Positions 16,929 through 23,172 of a stretch of DNA of 30,195 bases are shown here, in pieces. The translations under genes were made by a program, and so were the position numbers. The stretch's first letter is position 1; each line of letters starts with the position of its first letter. The stretch covers positions 1 through 30,195 of IMG/VR virus record IMGVR_UViG_3300023179_000364, one strand, 5' to 3'. The notes beneath the pieces are model-generated. The model saw only the letters and a program-made list of their open reading frames with translations. It ran no database searches and was not told the DNA's origin. This DNA comes from a virus.

Positions 16929-18404
16929 ATGCCATTTAACGGTTCAGGCACTTTTACCCGCGTGTATAATTGGACTAATGACGCAGCAAGCGCCATTCCC
17001 ATTACCGCATCTCGCGTAGATACGGAAGATACGGGCTTTGCAACGGGGCTGTCTAATACGATTTGCCGTGATGGCCAAAGCACGATTACAGCCAATATAC
17101 CATTTAATAATAATAAAATCACCGGCCTTGCTACGGGAACAGCGGCAACTGATGCTGCTACTGTAGGTCAGGTGCAGGCTGGTACGTCTAACTGGGTCGC
17201 AGCAGGGGGTACTGTAGATGCTATCACCGCTACCTATTCCCCTGCTGTTACAAGCCTTACAGACGGCCTAGAGCTAAAATTTCGCTCGTCTGGCGCAAAC
17301 GCTACTACGACCCCGACATTTTCACCCAACGGTCTGACAGCAAGGACAATAACTCGTATTGGTGGTCAAACGCTTCTTCCTGGCGATATAGGCGCAGTTG
17401 GTTATGAGGCTAGTGTTCGTTATAACCTTGCGAATACGCGGTGGGAGCTTGAAAATCCTGCGGGATGCCTTTCCGCGCAGTTTACTAATAGCGCCAGTGC
17501 AGTAAACTACTTTATCCTGAACGGGTCTGCAACAGGTGCTGCACTTACTATGACCGCTGCAGGTACTGACAGCAATATTGCCCTTCGCGCCCAGCCTAAA
17601 GGGACTGGCGGGTTTGATGTCTATACTGCTGCAGGTGCGGATAGGCAATTTAATGTTACAGCTGTAGCAAGTGCGGTAAATTACTGGTCATTTAGTGGAG
17701 CAACCGCCGGTAACCCTATCGTATTTACTGCTGCAGGTAATGATACAGATGTGGGTATAAAATACGGCTCAAAGGGCATAGGCCAGCATCTGTTCTACGG
17801 TGCGCAGGGGAGTACACTGTGCTTTGGCGCTGTTCCTGTTGCAAGCGCAGTAAATTATGTGCAAGTAACTGGTGCTGCGACCGGTGTTGGAGCAAGTATC
17901 TCAGCGGCAGGTGAAACTAACGTACCCCTGCTGGTGTCAGGCAAAGGAACCGGCGGCGTTCAAGTTACCGACCTACAGCCAACGACATGGAAGCGTTCAA
18001 CCGCACAACTAGATATGACGTCTAATACTACACCTGCTACCATTACAGGTCTTTCTGTTACTGTTACCGCAGGCGCAACCTACGTCTTCGACGGATATGT
18101 AACGGGCACTGCTAACGCTTCAGGCGGAGCCAAAGTGGCTATTGGCGGGTCTGCCACTGCAACAACCTTTAACATGAATGCCGAGAACTTTAACGGCACA
18201 ACGACAAATGCAAGAAGCTCGACAACTACGTTGGGAACTTCAGTAGGCGGCGCTACGGCTGTGTTCACCGATATTAAAGTATCTGGGACGATTGTTGTAA
18301 ACGCTGGCGGTACACTTACACTTACATTTGCCCAGAACGCCTCTTTTGGTACTGCTTCAAGCGCTTATGTTGGTTCATGGTTGAGAGTAACGAGGGTAGC
18401 ATAA
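16929..18404 (+). CDS. Tail fibre protein with 58-residue repeats
   Basis: A 491-residue protein preceded by AGGAGTC. The N-terminus (MPFNGSGTFTRVYNWTNDAA, DGQSTITANIPFNNNKITGL, ATDAATVGQVQ) is a widespread virion-attachment module of phage tail fibres. Residues 189-345 contain three tandem repeats, each opening ASAVNY at residues 189, 247 and 305 (exact 58-residue spacing) with A.TG....TAAG.D and KGTGG blocks. The C-terminus is a Thr/Gly/Ala-rich beta domain (ATYVFDGYVTGTANASGGAK) likely to form the trimeric tip that contacts the receptor. Its stop overlaps the next small gene (TAATG). Confidence 0.85.
   Translation: MPFNGSGTFTRVYNWTNDAASAIPITASRVDTEDTGFATGLSNTICRDGQSTITANIPFNNNKITGLATGTAATDAATVGQVQAGTSNWVAAGGTVDAITATYSPAVTSLTDGLELKFRSSGANATTTPTFSPNGLTARTITRIGGQTLLPGDIGAVGYEASVRYNLANTRWELENPAGCLSAQFTNSASAVNYFILNGSATGAALTMTAAGTDSNIALRAQPKGTGGFDVYTAAGADRQFNVTAVASAVNYWSFSGATAGNPIVFTAAGNDTDVGIKYGSKGIGQHLFYGAQGSTLCFGAVPVASAVNYVQVTGAATGVGASISAAGETNVPLLVSGKGTGGVQVTDLQPTTWKRSTAQLDMTSNTTPATITGLSVTVTAGATYVFDGYVTGTANASGGAKVAIGGSATATTFNMNAENFNGTTTNARSSTTTLGTSVGGATAVFTDIKVSGTIVVNAGGTLTLTFAQNASFGTASSAYVGSWLRVTRVA
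17493..17963 (+). repeat. Three 58-residue coding repeats in the tail fibre
   Basis: Repeats start at fibre residues 189, 247 and 305 with ASAVNY; the third is cut after ~41 residues at KGTGGVQV. Divergence at DNA level is considerable, so these are old structural repeats (likely beta-prism or beta-helix turns). Confidence 0.75.
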
Positions 18405-18550
18405 TGAAACAAATTGCAGGTATTATTACTGAGTTTAGTGTCGAACCGGTCGAACCTATACCAGATGATGCGATTCGCGTTGACTATAACGGAGAAACGA
18501 ATATATTTACCGTATATCAAATAGGGGACGATTTGCCAAATGCCTGTTAG
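18404..18550 (+). CDS. Small hypothetical protein between fibre genes (48 aa)
   Basis: A 48-residue ORF beginning MKQIAGIITEFSVEPVEPIP and ending GDDLPNAC. Its ATG overlaps the fibre stop (TAATG) and its end overlaps the next gene by 11 bases, so it fills an otherwise empty 135-base interval and is probably translated. Acidic and Pro-rich; there is no recognised domain. It may be a small fibre-associated or chaperone-like factor. Confidence 0.6.
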   Translation: MKQIAGIITEFSVEPVEPIPDDAIRVDYNGETNIFTVYQIGDDLPNAC

Positions 18551-18725
18551 TCACGCGTTTACAAATACCAAGGCTGACGGTAATGATGCCACAGTGACAC
18601 GCCCCTCGGATTGGAATGCTGGCCACGTTGTTATTGTAGATTTAGCCACTGAAGTTACTGGGATATTGCCAGCTGCGAACATGCAGTTTAACCCATATAC
18701 CACCACTTACGCAGGAGCAGTTTAA
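18540..18725 (+). CDS. Short tail-associated protein
   Basis: A 61-residue protein with HAFTNTKADGNDATVTRPSD and WNAGH, a motif common at the N-terminus of phage tail fibre or baseplate-attached proteins ('f...k.dg.d.t.v.PsdWN..H'). Here it exists as a stand-alone short protein, perhaps an adaptor module separated from a longer fibre. It overlaps both neighbours (11 bases upstream, one base downstream). Confidence 0.7.
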   Translation: MPVSHAFTNTKADGNDATVTRPSDWNAGHVVIVDLATEVTGILPAANMQFNPYTTTYAGAV

Positions 18726-19147
18726 TGGCCGTAACAGCTTCTCCGATATTCCCGCAGGCAATTAAGAATCACCAGACGCAGATTGCAACTGCAGACGCAA
18801 GCAATCTTAAAACCCTTATAACTGGCGGTACAAATGGTACAAAGATTGAGGCACTAGTTGCAACTAGCACGGATACATCTGCACGTGATTTACAATTTGT
18901 ATTAACTATAAGCGCTGTTGACTACATTTTAGATACCATTTCTTGCCCCGCTAATTCTGGTAATACTAACTCTATAGCGACCCTAAATATATTAAGTAAC
19001 GCAACGCGGTTTTTATGGGCACCTTATGACGCTGCAGGCAACCGCTATCTTTATATAGCATCGGGGACGGCTTTAAAGGTACGCTCTCTTACCACCTTGA
19101 CTTCGGCTAAGGTTATCTCAGTGATGGCAATGGGAGCCGACTTCTAA
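18725..19147 (+). CDS. Tail-region structural protein (hypothetical)
   Basis: A 140-residue beta-rich protein: QIATADASNLKTLITGGTNG, TKIEALVATSTDTSARDLQF, then LYIASGTALKVRSL. The pattern resembles a family of small phage virion proteins encoded beside tail fibres; the exact role is unknown to me. It is coupled at both ends by TAATG overlaps. Confidence 0.7.
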   Translation: MAVTASPIFPQAIKNHQTQIATADASNLKTLITGGTNGTKIEALVATSTDTSARDLQFVLTISAVDYILDTISCPANSGNTNSIATLNILSNATRFLWAPYDAAGNRYLYIASGTALKVRSLTTLTSAKVISVMAMGADF

Positions 19148-20307
19148 TGCCGATGGATGGGGGTATATCTCCTAAACTCCCTACGGTTTTGACGGGGAGG
19201 CAGCCTTTCCGCGACTCTGCTGCACAGACGGCTTTTCAGTCAAAGCTCGGTCTTGGCACGATGGCAACCCAGAATGCCAACAACGTAAGCATCAGCGGCG
19301 GCTCACTAAGCGGGATAAGCTCTGTAAATAGCGGCTACTACTACGGCTCTTATAGCTATATCAGTTATTTGTATCCTAGCGTCTGCCAAGGTAATTATTT
19401 ATACGCCACGACGCTGCTTGACGTACAGGCGGCTATGCAGCTTAAACCCGTACTGCATACTAGCAATGGGTATATCAGCGATAGCGAAACAGTAGTTCTT
19501 TGTGATGCAAGCAGTGCGGCTACTTGCACAGGCACACCCTCCACACCTTCCTGCTCATCTTATTCGACGCAGGGTGGATGCGAATCTAATACCAGCCACG
19601 GCTCCCAATGCTCATGGAACAGCGTCTATTGCCCTAGTTACAATGGCGACCAGACCACTTGCGAGTATTACCACTGCACTTGGGAAACCACTTCTTGCTC
19701 TCCATATAACTCTGACCAGATGACCTGCGAGAGTCATAGTGGTTGCACATGGAATACCAACTACGGGAATTGCTCTGACTTTAACGGAAGCGAAAGCACT
19801 TGCAACAGCACTTCTGGTTGCACTTGGAACTATAGCGACTGCCATGTGAATGATAACACAGACCAAGCAACCTGCGAAGCTAACTCTGGATGCTCTTGGG
19901 ATTCCATGGGGAATCTCTGCAACGGTCAATACAACACCTCTTGCTCTGGCTCGTATGTTAGCGGTTACACTTGCGACGGCACAACCCCTACAGGGAATTG
20001 TGTAAGTTCTGGCTCTGAAGGGTATTGCTCCGGCACTGTCACCTGCGGCTCTATAGTAGATAGCGGCATTTGTAGTGGAGAGTCCGGCTGCTCATGGGTA
20101 ACAGGCATTGCCTTGATTATGCCGCCCGGTAACGACGGTAGAACAGTTCGCATTCAAAAGGTGGATTCATCCGGTGGCGTTGTCACCCTTACCCCCTATT
20201 ACCCAAGCAACCCGCAGTATATCCGCGCTGCATCAAGCTACACCCTTACGTCACAGTGGCAGGACGTATGGTTGACTTACTACGCCTCAACACAGACATG
20301 GAGCTAA
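19147..20307 (+). CDS. Cysteine-rich tail fibre / receptor-binding protein
   Basis: A 386-residue protein. N-terminal ~115 residues: phage tail type, with FRDSAAQTAFQSKLGLGTMA, NNVSISGGSLSGI and LLDVQAAMQLKPVL. Residues 119-315 hold 25 of 26 cysteines in six repeats of the form C-x(8-10)-C-x(4-9)-C-[ST]-W (CSW or CTW at 155, 177, 200, 225, 249 and 315). The C-terminal part GIALIMPPG..GRTVRIQKVDSSGGVVTLTP continues the beta-domain pattern broken off at ETVVLCDASSA, so the Cys-rich module appears inserted in a loop of a standard fibre domain. It is likely a disulfide-stabilised receptor-binding tip. A thioredoxin-like gene begins two bases after its stop. Confidence 0.8.
   Translation: MPMDGGISPKLPTVLTGRQPFRDSAAQTAFQSKLGLGTMATQNANNVSISGGSLSGISSVNSGYYYGSYSYISYLYPSVCQGNYLYATTLLDVQAAMQLKPVLHTSNGYISDSETVVLCDASSAATCTGTPSTPSCSSYSTQGGCESNTSHGSQCSWNSVYCPSYNGDQTTCEYYHCTWETTSCSPYNSDQMTCESHSGCTWNTNYGNCSDFNGSESTCNSTSGCTWNYSDCHVNDNTDQATCEANSGCSWDSMGNLCNGQYNTSCSGSYVSGYTCDGTTPTGNCVSSGSEGYCSGTVTCGSIVDSGICSGESGCSWVTGIALIMPPGNDGRTVRIQKVDSSGGVVTLTPYYPSNPQYIRAASSYTLTSQWQDVWLTYYASTQTWS
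19501..20094 (+). repeat. Six-copy Cys-rich repeat module (coding)
   Basis: Encodes the 25-cysteine segment. Repeats centre on an S-G-C-[ST]-W core, with an Asp/Asn-Gln-x-T-C-E segment before it. Copies differ in spacing and in the residues between cysteines, pointing to old duplication and diversification. Confidence 0.75.
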
Positions 20308-20308
20308 A

Positions 20309-20848
20309 ATGCAGGATATTACTTTTGCACAGTTTGAAGCCGCAATCGCAACGGGGACTGTTATTATTGACGTATGGAAGGACGATTGTCCCTACTGCGT
20401 ACAATACGCTCCTATCTTTGAAGCTGCTGAGGCAGAGAACCCCGACATTACGTTCCTGAAGTTCAACCTCGCCATTAAGGACGTAACCCCGACGTGGATA
20501 TCCACCTACTTCGGTAACGGCAAGCTAGATGCTCCTGCTACGCTGCTGCTAGAAAACGGCAAGCTCATCAATCGCAAGTTTGGCTTTATGAATGCAGAGC
20601 AGCTTGCATCATTCCTACGCCTGCGCTCCCTGAATGCCCTGTATCTCGAAAAGGGCAAGCTCATCACAGCGATTAACGTAGCTCATCAGTCTATGCGAGC
20701 TATCGAAGCCAAAGACCAGACTAAGCTCACGGATGAGGATTATCTGGAAAGGGGTAGGGCAGCGACCGAGATGGAAGTTGCACAGGCCACTATCACGCAA
20801 AAACTCAACCCTCAAATCGAAAACCTCTTAGCTCTAGGAGTCGCATAA
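20309..20848 (+). CDS. Thioredoxin-like protein with CPYC active site and helical tail
   Basis: A 179-residue protein. Residues 1-105 are a thioredoxin fold: VIIDVWKDDCPYCVQYAPIF (C27-P-Y-C30), strand TFLKFNL, cis-Pro segment DAPATLLLENGK (P76), C-terminal helix. The CPYC dipeptide is that of glutaredoxins, which favours disulfide exchange over strong reduction compared with the CGPC of thioredoxin. Residues ~106-179 are an extra charged helical extension not found in standard thioredoxins. No signal peptide, so it acts in the cytoplasm. It directly follows the 26-cysteine tail protein, making that protein its probable client. Confidence 0.85.
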   Translation: MQDITFAQFEAAIATGTVIIDVWKDDCPYCVQYAPIFEAAEAENPDITFLKFNLAIKDVTPTWISTYFGNGKLDAPATLLLENGKLINRKFGFMNAEQLASFLRLRSLNALYLEKGKLITAINVAHQSMRAIEAKDQTKLTDEDYLERGRAATEMEVAQATITQKLNPQIENLLALGVA

Positions 20849-20988
20849 TGTCTTGCAATGAATGCGGATGGGATACCGCTGTAAAACCTAAATCGTGGTG
20901 GAAAACAGATTGCAAGTTGTGTTTAAGACTACGCTATAGTATTATAGCCATATGTTCTGGCATCTTACTATGGTGGGTCTATGGCTGA
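20848..20988 (+). CDS. Tiny double-CxxC membrane protein (46 aa)
   Basis: A 46-residue ORF starting MSCNECGWDT with C3-x2-C6 and C22-x2-C25, which could form a zinc ribbon or a redox pair, then a hydrophobic C-terminal helix (SIIAICSGILLWWVYG, residues 31-46). ATG overlaps the thioredoxin-like stop (TAATG) and it overlaps the next gene by eight bases, with GGAG upstream of the start. The tight coupling argues that it is real. Function unknown; it may be an accessory to the redox gene or a small holin-type lysis factor. Confidence 0.6.
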   Translation: MSCNECGWDTAVKPKSWWKTDCKLCLRLRYSIIAICSGILLWWVYG

Positions 20989-21193
20989 AGAAAAACGAAA
21001 TCTCACTGATGAAGATGTCAAGGCTATTGCATCTGCTATACGCAACGAGATGATACATGAGTTCTATCAAGACCTTGGACATGGTTTCCTCGGTTTTGTT
21101 AAGAAAGGTCTGATGTACGGCCTGATGATGATAGCCGCATACGGGGCTATGCGTGGCTTTCATTCGATAGGGATTGACGATGGTGGACGTTAG
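20981..21193 (+). CDS. Small membrane protein, possible holin-like
   Basis: A 70-residue protein: charged N-terminus (LTDEDVKAIASAIRNEMI), amphipathic DLGHGFLGFVKKG, one hydrophobic segment (residues ~41-58, LMYGLMMIAAYGAMRGF) and a short polar tail. This layout recurs in phage lysis regions. It precedes a DUF5675 gene and the 3TM holin. It could be a holin, antiholin or pinholin-type protein; the sequence alone does not decide. Confidence 0.65.
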   Translation: MAEEKRNLTDEDVKAIASAIRNEMIHEFYQDLGHGFLGFVKKGLMYGLMMIAAYGAMRGFHSIGIDDGGR

Positions 21194-21578
21194 GCTAGTT
21201 CGCATAAAGGCTACTGACACTGGAACTCTTGGCACCCTTACGCTTAACGGCAAGGAATTGTGCAAGACGTTAGAGCTACCATGGAAAGACAACGCTGATA
21301 TGATTAGCTGCATTCCCGTTGGCACTTACGAGTGCAAGCCTTGGGATAGCGCAAAGTTTCCGAATGTCTGGGAGATTACCAACGTGCCGAATAGAGAAGC
21401 GATTCTCATACACTCGGGGAACACGATGAAAGACACCCATGGCTGCGTCCTTGTAGGACAGGGCTACGGAAGCTTCAACGGCATGTCTGGGGTTGTCAAT
21501 AGCCGCAAAGCATTAGAGAACCTCCGTGGCACTTTGCCGCATAACTTCACACTTACGGTATCACAAGCATGGACATAA
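21180..21578 (+). CDS. DUF5675-family protein, lysis-module associated
   Basis: A 132-residue protein with the family pattern: TLELPWKDN, SCIPVGTYEC, ILIHSGNTMKDTHGCVLVG. The conserved His, Asp and Cys of IHSGN..DTHGC suggest an enzyme; the family is common in phage lysis cassettes and resembles small peptidoglycan-acting proteins, but its activity is not settled to my knowledge. ATG 21180 is chosen over TTG 21174 because AGGGA is six bases upstream. It overlaps both neighbours. With the nearby GH24 relative catalytically stripped, this is the best candidate for the actual wall-degrading enzyme. Confidence 0.75.
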   Translation: MVDVRLVRIKATDTGTLGTLTLNGKELCKTLELPWKDNADMISCIPVGTYECKPWDSAKFPNVWEITNVPNREAILIHSGNTMKDTHGCVLVGQGYGSFNGMSGVVNSRKALENLRGTLPHNFTLTVSQAWT

Positions 21579-22003
21579 CTGGACTGGGTTCACTCTTTGA
21601 TTTTGGCAGTAAGGTTCTGGAACGCATATTCCCAGACCCCAAAGACAGGCTTGAAGCTCAGACAAAACTGGAGCAGATGCGCCAAACAGGTGAGCTTGCC
21701 CAGTTGGCGGCTGGTACAGACCTCGCCAAAGGCCAGCTAGAGATTAATAAGATTGAGGCGAGTAATGCCAACCTTTTTGTAAGCGGTGCAAGGCCGTTTA
21801 TCATGTGGGTATGCGGTATTGCATTTGCCTATACCTTAATTTTGCAGCCATTCATGATATTTGCTTGTGCCGTATATGGTAAGGTAATACCCCCTCTACC
21901 AAATATAGACACCAACCTTCTCGGTTGGGCGCTAGGTGGCATACTTGGACTGGGCACGATGAGAACCACTGAGAAAATTAAAGGTGTTGCAAATATCCGG
22001 TAA
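21569..22003 (+). CDS. 3TM holin (gene-transfer-agent holin family)
   Basis: A 144-residue protein. Amphipathic N-terminal helix (GSLFDFGSKVLERIFPDPKD), charged helix to residue 65, then ARPFIMWVCGIAFAY (residues 74-88), hydrophobic ILQPFMIFACAVYG and LLGWALGGILGLGTMRTTEK near the end. The 'RPf.mWvc......y...l.pl.....LG.gglRt.EK..gv' pattern is that of the GTA_holin_3TM family, which permeabilises the inner membrane. It overlaps the DUF5675 gene by ten bases. Confidence 0.85.
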   Translation: MDITGLGSLFDFGSKVLERIFPDPKDRLEAQTKLEQMRQTGELAQLAAGTDLAKGQLEINKIEASNANLFVSGARPFIMWVCGIAFAYTLILQPFMIFACAVYGKVIPPLPNIDTNLLGWALGGILGLGTMRTTEKIKGVANIR

Positions 22004-22014
22004 TATCCTATAAT
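21987..22014 (+). promoter_or_regulatory. Promoter upstream of the homing-endonuclease-like gene
   Basis: TTGCAA (21987-21992), 16-base spacer, perfect TATAAT (22009-22014), 26 bases before ATG 22041 with AGGAGTCC in between. The -35 is inside the holin's last codons. TATAATCG here is repeated exactly at 22576-22583 on the other side of the gene. Confidence 0.6.
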
Positions 22015-22040
22015 CGGGTGGATTAATAATAGGAGTCCAC

Positions 22041-22553
22041 ATGATAGATATATCCGGTAATGTTTACGGAAGATTAACTGTTATCCATAAGGTTAAGGCT
22101 AAAAGCACAGCAAGCTCCTACTGGCTGTGCCGTTGCATTTGCGGTAAAGAGAAAACAGTATCTAGTGCCAAGCTAAGGAATGGTTTAACCCTATCATGTG
22201 GATGCTATAGGGCTTCGCTGAAAAACAACCTAATACACGGGATGGCTAATAAAACTCCCACTTACAGAACGTGGAAAGAAATGAGGCAACGCTGCCTGAA
22301 CCCAAGAAGCGATAAGGCTAGGTGGTATTCAGGGCGCGGTATAAAAATCTGCGATAGATGGCTCCAGTCTTTCGAGGCGTTTCTTGAGGATATGGGTGAG
22401 AGGCCAGTAGGTAAGACCCTAGATAGGAAAGATGTAAACGGTAACTACGAGCCATCTAATTGTCGGTGGGCTACTCCACGGCAGCAGGCCGAAAGTAATC
22501 GTGGGTGCTTTCGGCGGGGTAATGCCCCTCATAACAAGGGTACGTCTAAATAG
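22041..22553 (+). CDS. HNH-like homing endonuclease
   Basis: A 170-residue protein. An N-terminal Cys-rich finger (WLCRCICGKEK, then SCGC; C30, C32, C34, C53, C55) precedes a central YSGRGIKICDRWLQSFEAF block and a compact nuclease-like motif TLDRKDVNGNYEPSNCRWAT (residues 126-145). The usual DH is DR here, a variant found in this free-standing family. The C-terminus (GNAPHNKGTSK) resembles a DNA-binding tail, and KGTSK is also how the AP2 domain of the 29573 gene begins, so it may be truncated. It sits alone behind its own promoter inside the lysis module, typical of an intron-less mobile gene. Confidence 0.8.
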   Translation: MIDISGNVYGRLTVIHKVKAKSTASSYWLCRCICGKEKTVSSAKLRNGLTLSCGCYRASLKNNLIHGMANKTPTYRTWKEMRQRCLNPRSDKARWYSGRGIKICDRWLQSFEAFLEDMGERPVGKTLDRKDVNGNYEPSNCRWATPRQQAESNRGCFRRGNAPHNKGTSK

Positions 22554-22581
22554 TTGCCTAATCCACATCTTGTGGTATAAT
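22554..22581 (+). promoter_or_regulatory. Promoter for distal lysis genes, with overlapping dyad
   Basis: TTGCCT (22554-22559), 16-base spacer, perfect TATAAT (22576-22581) with extended TGg (22573-22575). The perfect dyad CCACA-TCT-TGTGG (22563-22575) fills most of the spacer, a plausible operator. The promoter would restart transcription of the lipoprotein and downstream genes beyond the mobile gene. Confidence 0.6.
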
Positions 22582-22615
22582 CGCGGCGTAACCCCATCAT
22601 GTATGGGAAAAGCCA

Positions 22616-22801
22616 ATGATAGACGTAATCTGGCATACAACTCCAAAACCAAAGCCGCCATACTTGCGGTTGCTTTTTATGCTTGCCGTTATTGTAGCAG
22701 CAGCGTTTCTGCACGGGTGTACTAAACCTGCACCGTGGGATGGCATGGCATTCCCAACAGCCCCCTATTCAAAGATGGGGATGATAGGTAGCGGCTTATG
22801 A
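22616..22801 (+). CDS. Small lipoprotein, possible Rz1-like outer-membrane spanin
   Basis: A 61-residue protein with a positively charged, Pro-rich start, a hydrophobic helix (LRLLFMLAVIVAAAFLHG) and a lipobox-like LHGC at residues 32-35. The mature part would be only 27 residues and begins CTKPAPW, with several prolines, like Rz1-type o-spanins. No Rz partner is evident next to it. GGGA lies upstream of ATG 22616. Overlaps the next gene by four bases (ATGA). Confidence 0.6.
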   Translation: MIDVIWHTTPKPKPPYLRLLFMLAVIVAAAFLHGCTKPAPWDGMAFPTAPYSKMGMIGSGL

Positions 22802-23172
22802 CTCCGGAGGCCAAGCACCTTATAACGAAGTATAAGGGTGCTGGCAGGAAGCTCGGCATAGAAGAAGCAGCCATTATCGTAAACAACTATGTCACACGGC
22901 ATGAACTCACGGAGTATCAGTATGGCGCTCTTGTATCTTTTGTGGATAACCGTGGCGCTCAGGCTTTCTACCAAAGCAAGCTCCTTAAAATAATCAACGA
23001 GGATTTCTACCCTGATTGGGAGCTACGGGCGTCTAAAGAGTTCGACAAGCCGTGCTGGTGTGTATGGCTTGGCAAGTATAATAAGAGCATGGCGATACGC
23101 AGAGCAAAGGAAAAGCGGCTATTCCTCACGCCGTTGCTGGTGGTGCATAACGTACCGGAGACGAAGCGATGA
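22798..23172 (+). CDS. GH24 lysozyme-like protein lacking the catalytic centre
   Basis: A 124-residue protein. The C-terminal ~80 residues match the helical lobe of T4-type (GH24) lysozymes: ELTEYQYGALVSFVDNRGAQ, AFYQSKLLKIINEDFY and a final RRAKEKRLFL. The family start 'LI..fEG......G..T.GyGht' is altered: here LITKYKGAGRKLG is followed at once by IEEAA, so the catalytic Glu position is Lys and the ~25-residue hairpin with the Asp and Thr is absent. It lies within the lysis module, coupled by ATGA at both ends. Muralytic activity is unlikely; a binding, structural or regulatory role is possible, or a decaying endolysin. Confidence 0.65.
   Translation: MTPEAKHLITKYKGAGRKLGIEEAAIIVNNYVTRHELTEYQYGALVSFVDNRGAQAFYQSKLLKIINEDFYPDWELRASKEFDKPCWCVWLGKYNKSMAIRRAKEKRLFLTPLLVVHNVPETKR

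Noticed and set aside
16797-16940. 47-codon plus-strand ORF in the gap before the tail fibre
   Set aside because: It covers the promoter-like sequence and the ribosome site of the fibre gene, runs into its start in another frame, and has no ribosome site of its own.
19147-20307. Diversity-generating retroelement target in the Cys-rich tail gene
   Set aside because: No reverse transcriptase, template repeat or adenine-substitution pattern is visible in the window.
22501-22725. 74-codon frame overlapping the HNH end and the lipoprotein gene
   Set aside because: It crosses the promoter, has no ribosome site, and lacks the lipobox and overlap logic of the 22616-22801 frame.
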